Source of the DNA: Thermobifida cellulosilytica TB100
Lineage (GTDB): Bacteria > Actinomycetota > Actinomycetes > Streptosporangiales > Streptosporangiaceae
Direction: 5' to 3'
DNA length: 64,000 nt
NCBI RefSeq assembly: GCF_001517975.1
Contig: NZ_KQ950180.1
Coordinates: 1,180,167 to 1,244,166, forward strand
Shown piece by piece: positions 17,431 to 26,315 of this stretch. Each line of letters opens with the position of its first letter. Within the stretch, counting starts at the first letter, position 1. The notes beneath the pieces were generated by a model that searched no databases, was not told the DNA's origin, and worked only from the letters and a program-made list of their open reading frames with translations. The translations under genes and the position numbers were made by a program.

Positions 17431-17526
17431 GTGGGGGCCTCCACGGTACGTGGTCACTCTCCTGCGTTACCGGCTCGACACCGCACAAATGTTCGGTCGG
17501 AGGTCGGAGAAAAATGCAACGGCAGT

Positions 17527-17688
17527 AAGCGGCACTGGAACACCGTGCTGCTCGACGGCACGGTGCCCGACGACGAACTGGTGGAGATGCTGCGCCACTC
17601 CTACCAGCAGGTGGTGGCGGGACTGCGCAGGGCCGACCGGGAACGGCTGCTCGCCGTGCTGGGCGAGGACGCGCCGCCGCTGCCCTGA
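17527..17688 (+). pseudogene. yjbR/mmcQ gene, 3' part
   Basis: This frame resumes YjbR/MmcQ homology with KRHWNTVLLDGTVPDDELVE and HSYQQVVAGLRRADRERLL, ending PPLP. The RHWNTV-LDG-VPDDEL block is a family hallmark. It has no start codon or ribosome site of its own and is separated from the 5' part by the 1.6-kb insertion. Confidence 0.87.
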
Positions 17689-17725
17689 ACCGGGGACGGG
17701 CCGCCGATGCGGCGCCGGGCCGAGG

Positions 17726-19936
17726 CTATTTCGCCCCGACCGACCACAGGCGGATCGTGTAGTCGTCGCTAGGGCTGGCCAGCACCGAACCGTCCGGACT
17801 GAACACCGCGGACCACACCACGTCGGTGTGGCCTTCCAGTTTGGCCAGTTCCTTCCCGGTCTCCACCTCCCACAACCGGACCGTGCCGTCGTCACTGGCA
17901 CTGGCCAGCACCGAACCGTCCGGACTGAACATCACCGTGTTCACCCAGCCGGCGTGGCCCTCCAGTTCGGCCAGCTCTTTCCCGGTCCCCGCGTCCCACA
18001 ACCGGACCGTGTGATCGTCGCTGGCAGTGGCCAGCACCGAACCGTCCGGACTGAACACCACCGAGCGCACCCAGTCGGTATGCCCCTCCAGCTCGGCCAG
18101 CTCCTCCCCGGTCTCCACGTCCCACAACCGGACCGTGCCGTCGTCACTGGCACTGGCCAGCACCGAACCGTCCGGGCTGAACGCGAGCGACTCCACCACG
18201 GATTCCTCGTAGCCCCGTAGCTCCGCCAGCAGTTGTGCGTTCTCGACGTCCCACAGCCGGACCGCCTCACCGGTGCCCCCGCTGGCCAGCACCGAGCCGT
18301 CCGGACTGAACACCACCAGATCCACCGTCCCGTCATGCTGGCCTTCGAACACGGTGCGCTGCTCCCCGGTCTGCATGTCCCACAGCCGGACCGTGCTGTC
18401 CATGCCCCCGCTGGCCAGCAGCGAGCCGTCCGGACTGAACGCGACCGTGTTCACCGCCCCGTGGGTGTGGCCTTCGAGCGTGGCGAGGTGCTGCCCGGTC
18501 TCCACGTTCCACGCCCAGATCCTGCTGTTGCGGCCGCTACCGACCACCAGCGAGCCGTCCGGACTGAACGCCACGTCCCACGAGCCGCTGGGGGCCTCCT
18601 GGAGCTCGGCCAGTTCTTTCCCGGTCTGCACGTCCCACAGCCGGACCATGCCCTCGGACTCCGCGCTGGCCAGCAGCGAGCCGTCCGGACTGAACACCAC
18701 CTTGTGTACTTCGCTCTCGGTTTCGAGGACGAGCACGTCGAACGGTCCCTGCGTGGTCTGGGAGGAGCTCATGGCGCTCAGAGGGCGGTTCGGCTTCCAG
18801 AGCCAGACGGTCAAGGTCGCGACGAGGCCGACCACGACCGCCGCCACCGCTCCGCCGACCAGCCAGTTCCGCGCGAGGGCGGGGCGCCTCCTCCGCGGGT
18901 GCCGGGCCCGGCGGCCCCGAGGGGAGTCGTCGGACGCGGGCGGGGCGGCCTGCTCGACGACCGGCGAAGCGTCCTTCGGGCCGCTGGACGGGGTGGAGGG
19001 CCGGGGCGGAGGAACGGGCAGGGCGTACGACTGCGGCGGCGTCGCGAAGAACTGCCGTTCCGGGGAGACCGCCGAGGCGCGGAGCGCCGATCCGACCAGG
19101 TCGGCCAGCTCGGACGGGGGCCAGGTGTTCCCGAACTGGACGGTGCGGAGCTGGGCGAGCAGGTCGGCCGTGGTGGGACGCTGCTCGGGGTCCTGCTGCC
19201 AGCACGAGTGGATCAGCCGTCTCAGGTCGTCGGGAAGCTGCGGCAGCTCGGGCGGCTTGCTGACGATACGCATGACGACCTCGCCGATCGAGTCGACCCC
19301 GAACGGCGACTGGCCGGTGGCCGCGAACGCCAGCACGCTCCCCAGCGAGAACACGTCGCTGGGCGGCCCCACCGGACCGCCCCCGACCTGCTCGGGAGAC
19401 ATGTAGGCCAGGGTGCCCATCACCGCGCCGCCCGTGGTCATGGTGCTGGCGTCGGTGGGCCGGGCAATGCCGAAGTCGATGATGCGCGGACCGTCGGCCG
19501 CCAGGATGATGTTGCCGGGCTTGAAGTCCCGGTGCACCAACCCGCAGGAGTGGATCGCCTCCAGCCCCTCGATGAGCCCGGCGGCCAGGGGTCGCAGCGC
19601 GTGCTCGCTCAACTCCCCCCGCTGCTGGACCGCCTGTTGCAGGGAGGGTCCGGGCACGTAGGCGGTGGCCATCCACGGCGGGTCGGCGTCGGGATCGGCA
19701 GCGATGACCTGGGCCGTGTGGAAGCCGCCCACCCGGCGCGCCGCCTCCACCTCACGCGCGAACCGGGCACGGTACTCGCGGTCCGCGGCGTACTCGGGGC
19801 GGATCACCTTCACCACCACCGGGCGCCCGCCGGGGGAATGCGCGAGGAAGACCTGTCCCATCCCGCCCGCCCCCAGGCGACCCACCAGCCGGTACGGACC
19901 GACCCGCTCCGGGTCCCCTGACTGCAACGGCTTCAT
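17726..19936 (-). CDS. Ser/Thr protein kinase with C-terminal WD40 propeller (paralogue 1)
   Basis: A 736-residue protein from ATG 19936. The N-terminal Hanks-type kinase has the Gly loop GRLGAGGMGQVF, the ATP-binding Lys in VVVKVIRP, the catalytic loop HRDFKPGN and DFG in IIDFGIARP, with MSPEQV in the activation region. A proline-rich linker leads to one membrane helix near residues 350-373. The C-terminal half has seven WD40 blades of about 42 residues (VVFSPDGSVLASASDDGTVRL type) placed outside the membrane by this topology. The propeller may sense an extracellular or envelope ligand. Blades are nearly identical at DNA level, a source of recombination. One of three tandem paralogues. Confidence 0.93.
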   Translation of the reverse strand: MKPLQSGDPERVGPYRLVGRLGAGGMGQVFLAHSPGGRPVVVKVIRPEYAADREYRARFAREVEAARRVGGFHTAQVIAADPDADPPWMATAYVPGPSLQQAVQQRGELSEHALRPLAAGLIEGLEAIHSCGLVHRDFKPGNIILAADGPRIIDFGIARPTDASTMTTGGAVMGTLAYMSPEQVGGGPVGPPSDVFSLGSVLAFAATGQSPFGVDSIGEVVMRIVSKPPELPQLPDDLRRLIHSCWQQDPEQRPTTADLLAQLRTVQFGNTWPPSELADLVGSALRASAVSPERQFFATPPQSYALPVPPPRPSTPSSGPKDASPVVEQAAPPASDDSPRGRRARHPRRRRPALARNWLVGGAVAAVVVGLVATLTVWLWKPNRPLSAMSSSQTTQGPFDVLVLETESEVHKVVFSPDGSLLASAESEGMVRLWDVQTGKELAELQEAPSGSWDVAFSPDGSLVVGSGRNSRIWAWNVETGQHLATLEGHTHGAVNTVAFSPDGSLLASGGMDSTVRLWDMQTGEQRTVFEGQHDGTVDLVVFSPDGSVLASGGTGEAVRLWDVENAQLLAELRGYEESVVESLAFSPDGSVLASASDDGTVRLWDVETGEELAELEGHTDWVRSVVFSPDGSVLATASDDHTVRLWDAGTGKELAELEGHAGWVNTVMFSPDGSVLASASDDGTVRLWEVETGKELAKLEGHTDVVWSAVFSPDGSVLASPSDDYTIRLWSVGAK

Positions 19937-19984
19937 CAGTCCCGTCCTCACCGAAATCGCCCAGGCGGATATCAACCGCTTTCT

Positions 19985-20001
19985 GCGGCATTATTTCAAG
20001 A
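19985..20001 (-). promoter_or_regulatory. Upstream box shared by kinase paralogues 1 and 2
   Basis: The 17-base sequence GCGGCATTATTTCAAGA (plus-strand reading) lies 49 bases upstream of the kinase start and recurs identically 52 bases upstream of the second kinase. On the coding strand it contains TTGAAA, a possible -35. The flanks have diverged, which suggests selection on the box, though recent duplication could also explain it. Confidence 0.5.
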
Positions 20002-20242
20002 AGTCAGTACAGATCAGGGCGATCTTGAACGCCTCCCCTGTGGGAGGCCCGCCCGCGCGACCGCCGCTCCGGAGAGGAGAAATGGCAGGTCAGGGCTTTT
20101 CCAGCGGCTCAGAGTGGAATGGGCCACAGCCGTATCCGCCGCTCCGCAGCAGAAAGGTCGAGGCCGGGGCCGCGTTCGTCCGGCCGAAGGCGGTCACGGA
20201 GATCAGTCCCGCACCACCGGCACGAGAGGGGCCGGTTCGGGA

Positions 20243-22297
20243 CTATTCCACGTCGACCGGCCACAGGCGGACGGTGCCGTCGTTGCCGGCGCTGGCCACC
20301 TGGGAGCCGTTGGGGCTGAACGCCACCGAGGTTGTCCAGCCGATATGGCCCTCCAGCCTGCCCAGCTCCTTCCTGGTCCCCGCGTCCCACAACCGGACCG
20401 TGCCGTCGTCACTGGCACTGGCCAGCAGGGAGCCGTTGGGACTGAACGCCACCGAGCGCACCCAGTCGGTATGCCCCTCCAGCTCGGCCAGCTCCTCCCC
20501 GGTCCCCGCGTCCCACAACCGCACCGTGCCGTCGTCGCTGGCACTGGCCAGCAGGGAGCCGTTGGGGCTGAACGCCACCGAGCGCACCCAGTCGGCATGT
20601 CCCTCCAGTTCGGCCAGCTCCTCCCCGGTCCCCGTGTCCCACAACCGCACCGTGTTGTCGCCGCTGCCGCTGGCCAGCACCGAACCGTCCGGACTGAACG
20701 CCACCGAATTCACCACGTTGGGGTGGCCGTCCAGTTCGGCCAGCTCCTCCCCGGTCCCCGCGTCCCACAACCGCACCGTGCCGTCGTCACTGCCGCTGGC
20801 CAGCACCGAACCGTCCGGACTGAACGCCACCGAGTTCACCCAGTCGGTGTGGCCTTCGAGAGCGGCGCGCTGCGCCCCGGTCTCGGCGTCCCACAACCGG
20901 ACCGTGCGATCGTAGCTGGCACTGGCCAGCACCGAGCCGTCCGGACTGAACGCCACCGAGCGCACCCAGTCGGTATGCCCCTCCAGCTCGGCCAGCTCCT
21001 CCCCGGTCCCCGCGTCCCACAACCGCACCGTGTTGTCGCCGCCGGCGCCGGCCAGTACCGAACCGTCCGGACTGAACACCACCGAGTTCACCTCTGCATC
21101 GACTTCAAGAACACGCTGGGAGGGCGTCGGCCGGAGCAGAAGCAGGACCGCCAGGGCGGCGACGAGACCGACCACGGCCGTTGCCGCCGCCCCTCCCACC
21201 AGGACTCCCCGCCAGGAGAAGAACCGCTGGCGTGGCGGAGGCTGCGCTGCCGGGGGAAACCACACGGGTGGCGGAGCAGCCTGGACGGGGACGGGACCGA
21301 AGCGTCCCTCCTCACCGCCTTGGTGAAAGGGCTGGTTCGGCGGTGCAGCCGGAGTGTACGGCCGCGGCGGTCCCATCGCGGCGGGCGGCGGCTTCGGGGG
21401 GTTCGGAGGGTTCGGGAGGTTCGGAGGGCTTGCCGGACCGGGAGTTTCCGAGTTGACCAGATCCGCCAAACCGGGCGGAGGCCAGTCATGGCTGGTCTGG
21501 GCGGTGCTGAGCTGGGCGAGCAGGTCGGCCGTGGTGGGGCGCTCGTCGGGTGCCTGCCGCCAGCACGCGTGGATCAGCCGTCTCAGGTCGTCGGGAAGCT
21601 GCGGCAGCTCGGGCGGCTTGCTGACGATACGCATGACGACCTCGCCGATCCCGTCGGCCGCAAACGGGGACTGTCCCGTGGCCGCGAACGCCAGCACGCT
21701 CCCCAGCGAGAACACGTCGCTGGGCGGCCCCACCTGGCCTCCTCCGATCTGCTCGGGAGACATGTAGGCCAGGGTGCCCATCACCGCGCCGCTCAACGTC
21801 ATGGTGCTGGCGTCGGTGGGCCGGGCAATGCCGAAGTCGATGATGCGCGGACCGTCGGCCGCCAGGATGATGTTGCCGGGCTTGAAGTCCCGGTGCACCA
21901 GACCACAGGAATGGATGGCCGCCAGCCCCTCGATGAGTCCGGCGGCCAGGATCCGCAGCGCGTGCTCGTCCAACGCCCCCCGCTGCTGGACCGCCTGTTG
22001 CAGGGAGGGACCGGGCACGTAGGCAGCAGCCATCCACGGCGAGTCCGCATTCGGGTCCGCGTCCACGACCTGGGCCGTGTGGAAGCCGCCCACCCGGCGC
22101 GCCGCCTCCACCTCACGCGCGAACCGGGCACGGTACTCGCGGTCCGCGGCGTACTCGGGGCGGATCACCTTCACCACCACCGGACGCCCGCCCGGAGACC
22201 GGGCCAGGAACACCTGCCCCATCCCGCCCGCCCCCAGGCGACCCACCAGCCGGTACGGACCGACCCGCTCCGGGTCTCCCGATCGCAACGGCTCCAT
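20243..22297 (-). CDS. Ser/Thr protein kinase with C-terminal WD40 propeller (paralogue 2)
   Basis: A 684-residue protein from ATG 22297 (MEPLRSGDPERVGPYRLVGR). Kinase motifs are intact: GAGGMGQVF, VVVKVIRP, HRDFKPGN, IIDFGIARP and MSPEQI. After a Pro-rich linker (about residues 280-350) and one membrane helix (VGGAAATAVVGLVAALAVLL), seven WD40 blades follow. The kinase domain is close to paralogue 1 over most of its length, while the linkers differ, so sensing or clustering may differ while the catalytic output is shared. Confidence 0.93.
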   Translation of the reverse strand: MEPLRSGDPERVGPYRLVGRLGAGGMGQVFLARSPGGRPVVVKVIRPEYAADREYRARFAREVEAARRVGGFHTAQVVDADPNADSPWMAAAYVPGPSLQQAVQQRGALDEHALRILAAGLIEGLAAIHSCGLVHRDFKPGNIILAADGPRIIDFGIARPTDASTMTLSGAVMGTLAYMSPEQIGGGQVGPPSDVFSLGSVLAFAATGQSPFAADGIGEVVMRIVSKPPELPQLPDDLRRLIHACWRQAPDERPTTADLLAQLSTAQTSHDWPPPGLADLVNSETPGPASPPNLPNPPNPPKPPPAAMGPPRPYTPAAPPNQPFHQGGEEGRFGPVPVQAAPPPVWFPPAAQPPPRQRFFSWRGVLVGGAAATAVVGLVAALAVLLLLRPTPSQRVLEVDAEVNSVVFSPDGSVLAGAGGDNTVRLWDAGTGEELAELEGHTDWVRSVAFSPDGSVLASASYDRTVRLWDAETGAQRAALEGHTDWVNSVAFSPDGSVLASGSDDGTVRLWDAGTGEELAELDGHPNVVNSVAFSPDGSVLASGSGDNTVRLWDTGTGEELAELEGHADWVRSVAFSPNGSLLASASDDGTVRLWDAGTGEELAELEGHTDWVRSVAFSPNGSLLASASDDGTVRLWDAGTRKELGRLEGHIGWTTSVAFSPNGSQVASAGNDGTVRLWPVDVE

Positions 22298-22348
22298 CAG
22301 TCCCGCCCTCACCGAAATCGCCCAGACGACCGTCGGCCTCTTTTCTGC

Positions 22349-22365
22349 GCGGCATTATTTCAAGA
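22349..22365 (-). promoter_or_regulatory. Upstream box of kinase paralogue 2; rest of gap 22298-22647 empty
   Basis: The same 17-base box as at 19985-20001, 52 bases upstream of this kinase. It lies in the most AT-rich patch of the area (about 22330-22400, with AAATTTTTAACCCAATTG). No gene is seen in the remaining part of the 350-bp gap. Confidence 0.5.
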
Positions 22366-22647
22366 CGGAACTTAATTTCGGACGCTCTTGAAATTTTTAA
22401 CCCAATTGTCCTCTCCGCACGGGAGCCACTCCCGTCAAACGGCCAGAGGAGCAGTTCAGCAGCTTTTCTTGCAGTATCAGGTCAGGACGGGACACAACCG
22501 CGCCGCCAGCCCGCCTCCGAATCACGCCGGATTCATGTCCGTTCGGCCGGTTCGACAGCAACTGCTGTTACGACAGGTCCGAATCCGCAACGGCCCGCCC
22601 CGTCGTCCGCCGCCCTGTTGAGGTGCCGCAGGCTCCGCCCGCACCGG

Positions 22648-24735
22648 TCACCCGCCTTGGGGGTCCTCCAGATAGTGCAGTTCGACGTCGCCCTCCTCGT
22701 TGCCGCTGACCACCACGGAGCCGTCCGGGTGGAACGCCAGCGCGGTGGCCCTGCTGAAGCTGTCCACTTCCTCCCCGCCCTCACCCAGGTCCCACAGGTA
22801 GGCCCGGTCGTCGCTGTCCAGACTGGCCAGCAGGGAGCCGTCCGGACTGAAGACAAGATCCTCGAACCACCACTGAGAGCCGCTGTGCGCGATGGAGAGC
22901 AGGAGCCTGCCGGACTCGGCTTCCCACACGTCGATCGCCTCGCCGCCGCCGCGGGCCAGCAGGGAGCCGTCCGGGCTGAACGCCAACGCTTCGACCGAGT
23001 AGTTGTCCTCCGCCCCCTGGAGGACGGGACCTCCCTCCCCGCTCTCCGCGTCCCACAGCCGTACATGGTCGTACTCGTACTCGGTAGCCAGCAGCAGACC
23101 GCCCGGGTGCAGCGCCTCCGGGTTCGCCGTGGCGTACTCCATGTGCTCCGGGTCGGAGGGGCCCGCCGCGGAGAGCAGCTCTCCGCTCGCGACGTCCCAC
23201 CTCTGGACCACGTCGTCCGCCGCGACGCTGGCCACCACGGCCCCGTCCTCGTCGAACGTCACCCCGGTGATCCGACAGTCGAACGACTCGTACCGGTCGG
23301 GGTTGACCAGGGTGGCCGTCTGCTGCCCGCTCTCGAAGTCCCACAGCCGGAGGGCGCCGTTGTCGCAGCCGGCGGCCAGCGTGCTCCCGTCCCGGCTGAA
23401 GGCCAGCGCGGTGACCATGGTGCACGTCTTCTCCTCGTCGTCCTCGTCGAGGAAGTCCAGGAACTCTCCGCTCTCGAAGTCCCATACCCGGATGTTCTCG
23501 GCCGCGACGACCAGTCGAGAGCCGTCCGGACTGAACGCCACCGCCCGTACGCTCTCCTCGATGTCGGTGACCAGCGGCGCGCCCGAGTAGGACTCCTGTC
23601 CGGGCAGGACCAGGTCGGGGGTCGCGGGGAGGGAGTCCACCCATCCCCAGGCGAGCGCCACGACCGGTATCAGCATCAGGGTCGCGGACCAGCACCCCGC
23701 GTTGTCCTGGCTCTGTTTCTTCCCCTGGGCGGCGTTCGCGTCGGACTGCCGGAGCGTCGCGCCGGTCCGCGGACTGCTCTCCGCCTCCCCGCCGCCTCCC
23801 GGTTCCTCCCCCTCCCACCGCTGGGGGGTGATGTCCGAGGGCGGGGGCGCGGGCGGCGGGGGCGGGACGGCCGCCCCGACGGGGAGTGCCGTCCCGACCA
23901 GGTCGGCGAGGTGCGGCGGCGGCCAGTCGGCCCCGGCCCGGCCGCCGATCCGGGCCAGCAGGTCGGCCGCCGTGGGACGCTCGTCGGGGCGCTGCGCCCA
24001 GCAGGCGCGGATCAGTTCCCGCAGGTCCGGGGAGAGTTGCGGGAGTTCCGGGGGCGGGCTGATGAGGCGCATGACGATCGCGCCCAGCGTCTCGGCCGCA
24101 AACGGGGACTGTCCCGTGGCCGCGAACGCCAGCACGGTGCCGAAGGAGAAGATGTCGCTGGCCCGGCCCACCGGCTGCCCCTGGACCTGCTCCGGCGACA
24201 TGTAGGACAGGGTGCCGATCACGGCCCCCGTCTGGGTCATGGTGCTGGCGTCGGTGGGCCGGGCGATGCCGAAGTCGATGATGCGCGGACCGTCGGCCGC
24301 CAGGATGATGTTGCCGGGCTTGAAGTCCCGGTGCACCAACCCACAGGAGTGGATCGCCGTCAGCCCCTCGGCGAGTCCGGCGGCCAGGGTCCACAGCGCG
24401 TGCTCGTCCAGCGGCCCCCGCTGCCGCACCGCCTGGTCGAGGGAGGGGCCGGGCACGTAGGCAGCAGCCATCCACGGCGGATCGGCGTCGGGATCGGCGT
24501 CCACGATCTGCGCCGTGTGGAAGCCACCCACCCGGCGCGCCGCCTCCACCTCACGCGCGAACCGCACCCGGTACTCGGAGTCGGAGACGTGCTCGGGGCG
24601 GATCACCTTCACCACCACCGGACGCCCGCCCGGAGAGCGGGCCAGGAACACCTGCCCCATCCCGCCCGCGCCCAGGCGGTTCACCAGCCGGTAGGGGCCG
24701 ACCTGTTCGGGATCCCCCGGCAGCAACGGCTCCAT
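22648..24735 (-). CDS. Ser/Thr protein kinase with C-terminal WD40 propeller (paralogue 3)
   Basis: A 695-residue protein from ATG 24735. The kinase keeps GAGGMGQVF, VVVKVIRP, HRDFKPGN, IIDFGIARP and MSPEQV. The Pro/Glu-rich linker is longer and ends in a membrane helix near residues 345-365. The C-terminal WD40 region is much more diverged than in the two neighbouring paralogues, with irregular blades (AFSPDGSRLVVAAENIRVWD; AFSRDGSTLAAGCDNGALRL), so it likely binds a different ligand. It has its own recognisable promoter. Confidence 0.92.
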   Translation of the reverse strand: MEPLLPGDPEQVGPYRLVNRLGAGGMGQVFLARSPGGRPVVVKVIRPEHVSDSEYRVRFAREVEAARRVGGFHTAQIVDADPDADPPWMAAAYVPGPSLDQAVRQRGPLDEHALWTLAAGLAEGLTAIHSCGLVHRDFKPGNIILAADGPRIIDFGIARPTDASTMTQTGAVIGTLSYMSPEQVQGQPVGRASDIFSFGTVLAFAATGQSPFAAETLGAIVMRLISPPPELPQLSPDLRELIRACWAQRPDERPTAADLLARIGGRAGADWPPPHLADLVGTALPVGAAVPPPPPAPPPSDITPQRWEGEEPGGGGEAESSPRTGATLRQSDANAAQGKKQSQDNAGCWSATLMLIPVVALAWGWVDSLPATPDLVLPGQESYSGAPLVTDIEESVRAVAFSPDGSRLVVAAENIRVWDFESGEFLDFLDEDDEEKTCTMVTALAFSRDGSTLAAGCDNGALRLWDFESGQQTATLVNPDRYESFDCRITGVTFDEDGAVVASVAADDVVQRWDVASGELLSAAGPSDPEHMEYATANPEALHPGGLLLATEYEYDHVRLWDAESGEGGPVLQGAEDNYSVEALAFSPDGSLLARGGGEAIDVWEAESGRLLLSIAHSGSQWWFEDLVFSPDGSLLASLDSDDRAYLWDLGEGGEEVDSFSRATALAFHPDGSVVVSGNEEGDVELHYLEDPQGG

Positions 24736-24774
24736 ACCCGTCCGCCCTTACTGAAACCAGTCGAACAGGCACCG

Positions 24775-24802
24775 AACGTATACCTGTACGGCACGGTGTC
24801 AA
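24775..24802 (-). promoter_or_regulatory. Sigma-70-like promoter of kinase paralogue 3
   Basis: On the minus strand TTGACA (24797-24802) is followed after 16 bases by TACGTT (24775-24780), about 40 bases upstream of the ATG. The -35 is a perfect consensus match. Confidence 0.6.
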
Positions 24803-24892
24803 GGCCTGGAGCCGTATCCGGTCAGCCGCGCCCCGCGGCCCGTCCAGCGGGCAAGCCGCCGCCCCGGCTCCTCGCCAACCGCCACAGGCGGC

Positions 24893-24906
24893 GTTTCACG
24901 TGGAAC
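24893..24906. other. parS-like ParB-binding site
   Basis: The 14-mer GTTTCACGTGGAAC, read on the other strand as GTTCCACGTGAAAC, matches the conserved core of bacterial parS (TGTTCCACGTGAAACA in Bacillus; near-identical 14-mers in Streptomyces). It lies in the intergenic region between kinase 3 and the agmatinase gene, where parS sites are often found. Known family behaviour is ParB loading near the origin; this position is inference from one site. Confidence 0.7.
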
Positions 24907-25100
24907 CAGCAGCAGGGGAAGGCTCCGGGCACGGCAGAGTTCGACGAGACCGGTGGGCAGCGAGCCGTGCACCGGGGCGCCCCTGCCCGGCACCGGCCCC
25001 GAGTCTATGGTGTGGGAGGTCCTGACCTGTGCCTTCGACAGGTCGAGAACCGCGCCCCAAGCCGTGTCCCCGATGCGACAGTGACGGAAGGCGGTAGCCC

Positions 25101-26054
25101 GTGAGCACTCCGATCGGCCCCACCGACTCCAGTCGGGTCCCCCGGTTCGCCGGTCCGGCGACCTTCGCCCGTCTGCCCCGCACCGACGAGGTGGAGAAGA
25201 CCGATATCGCCGTGGTCGGCATCCCCTTCGACACCGGGGTCTCCTACCGCCCCGGCGCCCGGTTCGGCCCGGCCGCCATCCGGGAGGCCAGCCGCCTGCT
25301 GCGGCCCTACCACCCCGGTCTGGACGTCTCCCCGTTCGCCGAGGTCCAGGTGGCCGACGGCGGCGACATCGCGGTCAACCCGTTCTCGATCGGCGACGCC
25401 ATCGAGACCGTGGACGAGGGCGTCAGCCGACTGCTGTCCGCGGGCACCCGGGTGGTCACCCTCGGCGGGGACCACACGATCGCACTGCCGCTGCTGCGCG
25501 CGGTGCACCGCGTCCACGGCCCGGTCGCGCTGCTGCACTTCGACGCGCACCTGGACACCTGGGACACCTACTTCGGGGAGCCCTACACCCACGGCACCCC
25601 CTTCCGGCGCGCCGTGGAGGAGGGGATCCTCGACACCGAGGCCCTCTCGCACGTGGGCATCCGCGGCCCCCTCTACGGCAAGAAGGACCTGGAGGACGAC
25701 CGCCGCTTCGGCTTCGGCATCCTCACCTCCGCCGACGTGATGCGCCGCGGCGTGGACGAGGTCGTGGACCTGCTGCGCCAGCGGATCGGCGACCGGCCGC
25801 TGTACGTGTCGGTGGACATCGACGTCCTCGACCCGGCGCACGCGCCCGGCACCGGCACCCCCGAGGCGGGCGGGCTGACCAGCCGGGAGCTGCTGGAGAT
25901 CCTGCGCGGCCTGGCGCCCTGCAACCTGGTCGGCGCCGACGTCGTGGAGGTCGCCCCCGCCTACGACCACGCGCAGATCACCGCGACCGCCGCCGCCCAC
26001 GTCGCCTACGACCTGGTCTCGGTGCTCGCGCTGAACCTGGCTCGAGGCCGCTGA
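25101..26054 (+). CDS. speB: Agmatinase-family ureohydrolase
   Basis: A 317-residue enzyme from GTG 25101 with GGAAGG upstream. The binuclear manganese site is complete: GGDHT (first His), FDAHLDTWD (Asp-His-Asp) and SVDIDVLDP (Asp-x-Asp), followed by [12 protein letters not shown], the substrate-side motif of agmatinases. The N-terminal [15 protein letters not shown] is typical. It would hydrolyse agmatine to putrescine and urea in the cytosol; related guanidinobutyrases share these motifs, so the exact substrate is not certain. It stands alone as a monocistronic gene with its own terminator. Confidence 0.88.
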   Translation: MSTPIGPTDSSRVPRFAGPATFARLPRTDEVEKTDIAVVGIPFDTGVSYRPGARFGPAAIREASRLLRPYHPGLDVSPFAEVQVADGGDIAVNPFSIGDAIETVDEGVSRLLSAGTRVVTLGGDHTIALPLLRAVHRVHGPVALLHFDAHLDTWDTYFGEPYTHGTPFRRAVEEGILDTEALSHVGIRGPLYGKKDLEDDRRFGFGILTSADVMRRGVDEVVDLLRQRIGDRPLYVSVDIDVLDPAHAPGTGTPEAGGLTSRELLEILRGLAPCNLVGADVVEVAPAYDHAQITATAAAHVAYDLVSVLALNLARGR

Positions 26055-26080
26055 CCCCGCCGACACGGGCCGCACGGACC

Positions 26081-26108
26081 GCGGGGCCGCAGGGGAGTGC
26101 GGCCCCGC
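26081..26108 (+). terminator. Hairpin terminator after the agmatinase gene
   Basis: An 11-bp perfect stem, GCGGGGCCGCA pairing with TGCGGCCCCGC, with a six-base loop, 27 bases after the stop codon. There is no T-run, as is common in high-GC actinomycetes. Confidence 0.7.
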
Positions 26109-26181
26109 GCCGTCTCCGGCAGGGCCCCAGGCGGGGCCGCTCTCATGAAAAGAACCTGGGAGAACCATCGACAAAACACTG

Positions 26182-26210
26182 TTGGACGCGCCCGCGGGGA
26201 CGCCTAGGCT
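26182..26210 (+). promoter_or_regulatory. Putative promoter of the FAD-linked oxidase gene
   Basis: TTGGAC (26182-26187), a 17-base spacer and TAGGCT (26205-26210) form a good actinobacterial sigma-70-like promoter about 105 bases before the ATG. Confidence 0.5.
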
Positions 26211-26315
26211 GCTAGCCGATCGGGGCCGAAACACGTCGGCGGGCCCCGGTCCGGGGCCCGCTGCGGGCCAGGGCTCCGACACCCCGGTTCGACCCGAGTC
26301 GACGGGGAGGTCCCC

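Larger units (their letters stand above)
15937..17528. mobile_element. 1.6-kb insertion splitting the yjbR/mmcQ gene
   Basis: The left flank ends in the yjbR coding sequence ...CACACCAACAA and the right flank resumes at ...AAGCGGCACTGGAAC; fusing them restores the reading HHTNKRHWNTV. The flanks share only AA, the kind of minimal core left by serine integrases, and no long direct or inverted repeats are seen at the ends. The insert carries two small minus-strand genes, a GntR regulator and a short recombinase-like ORF with its own terminator. No full-length integrase is present, so this is a deleted element or a satellite. Confidence 0.75.

Noticed and set aside
20031-20048. Hairpin GCCTCCC-CTGT-GGGAGGC as terminator for kinase 2
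   Set aside because: It is about 195 bases from the kinase 2 stop, the stem is only seven pairs and there is no T-run.
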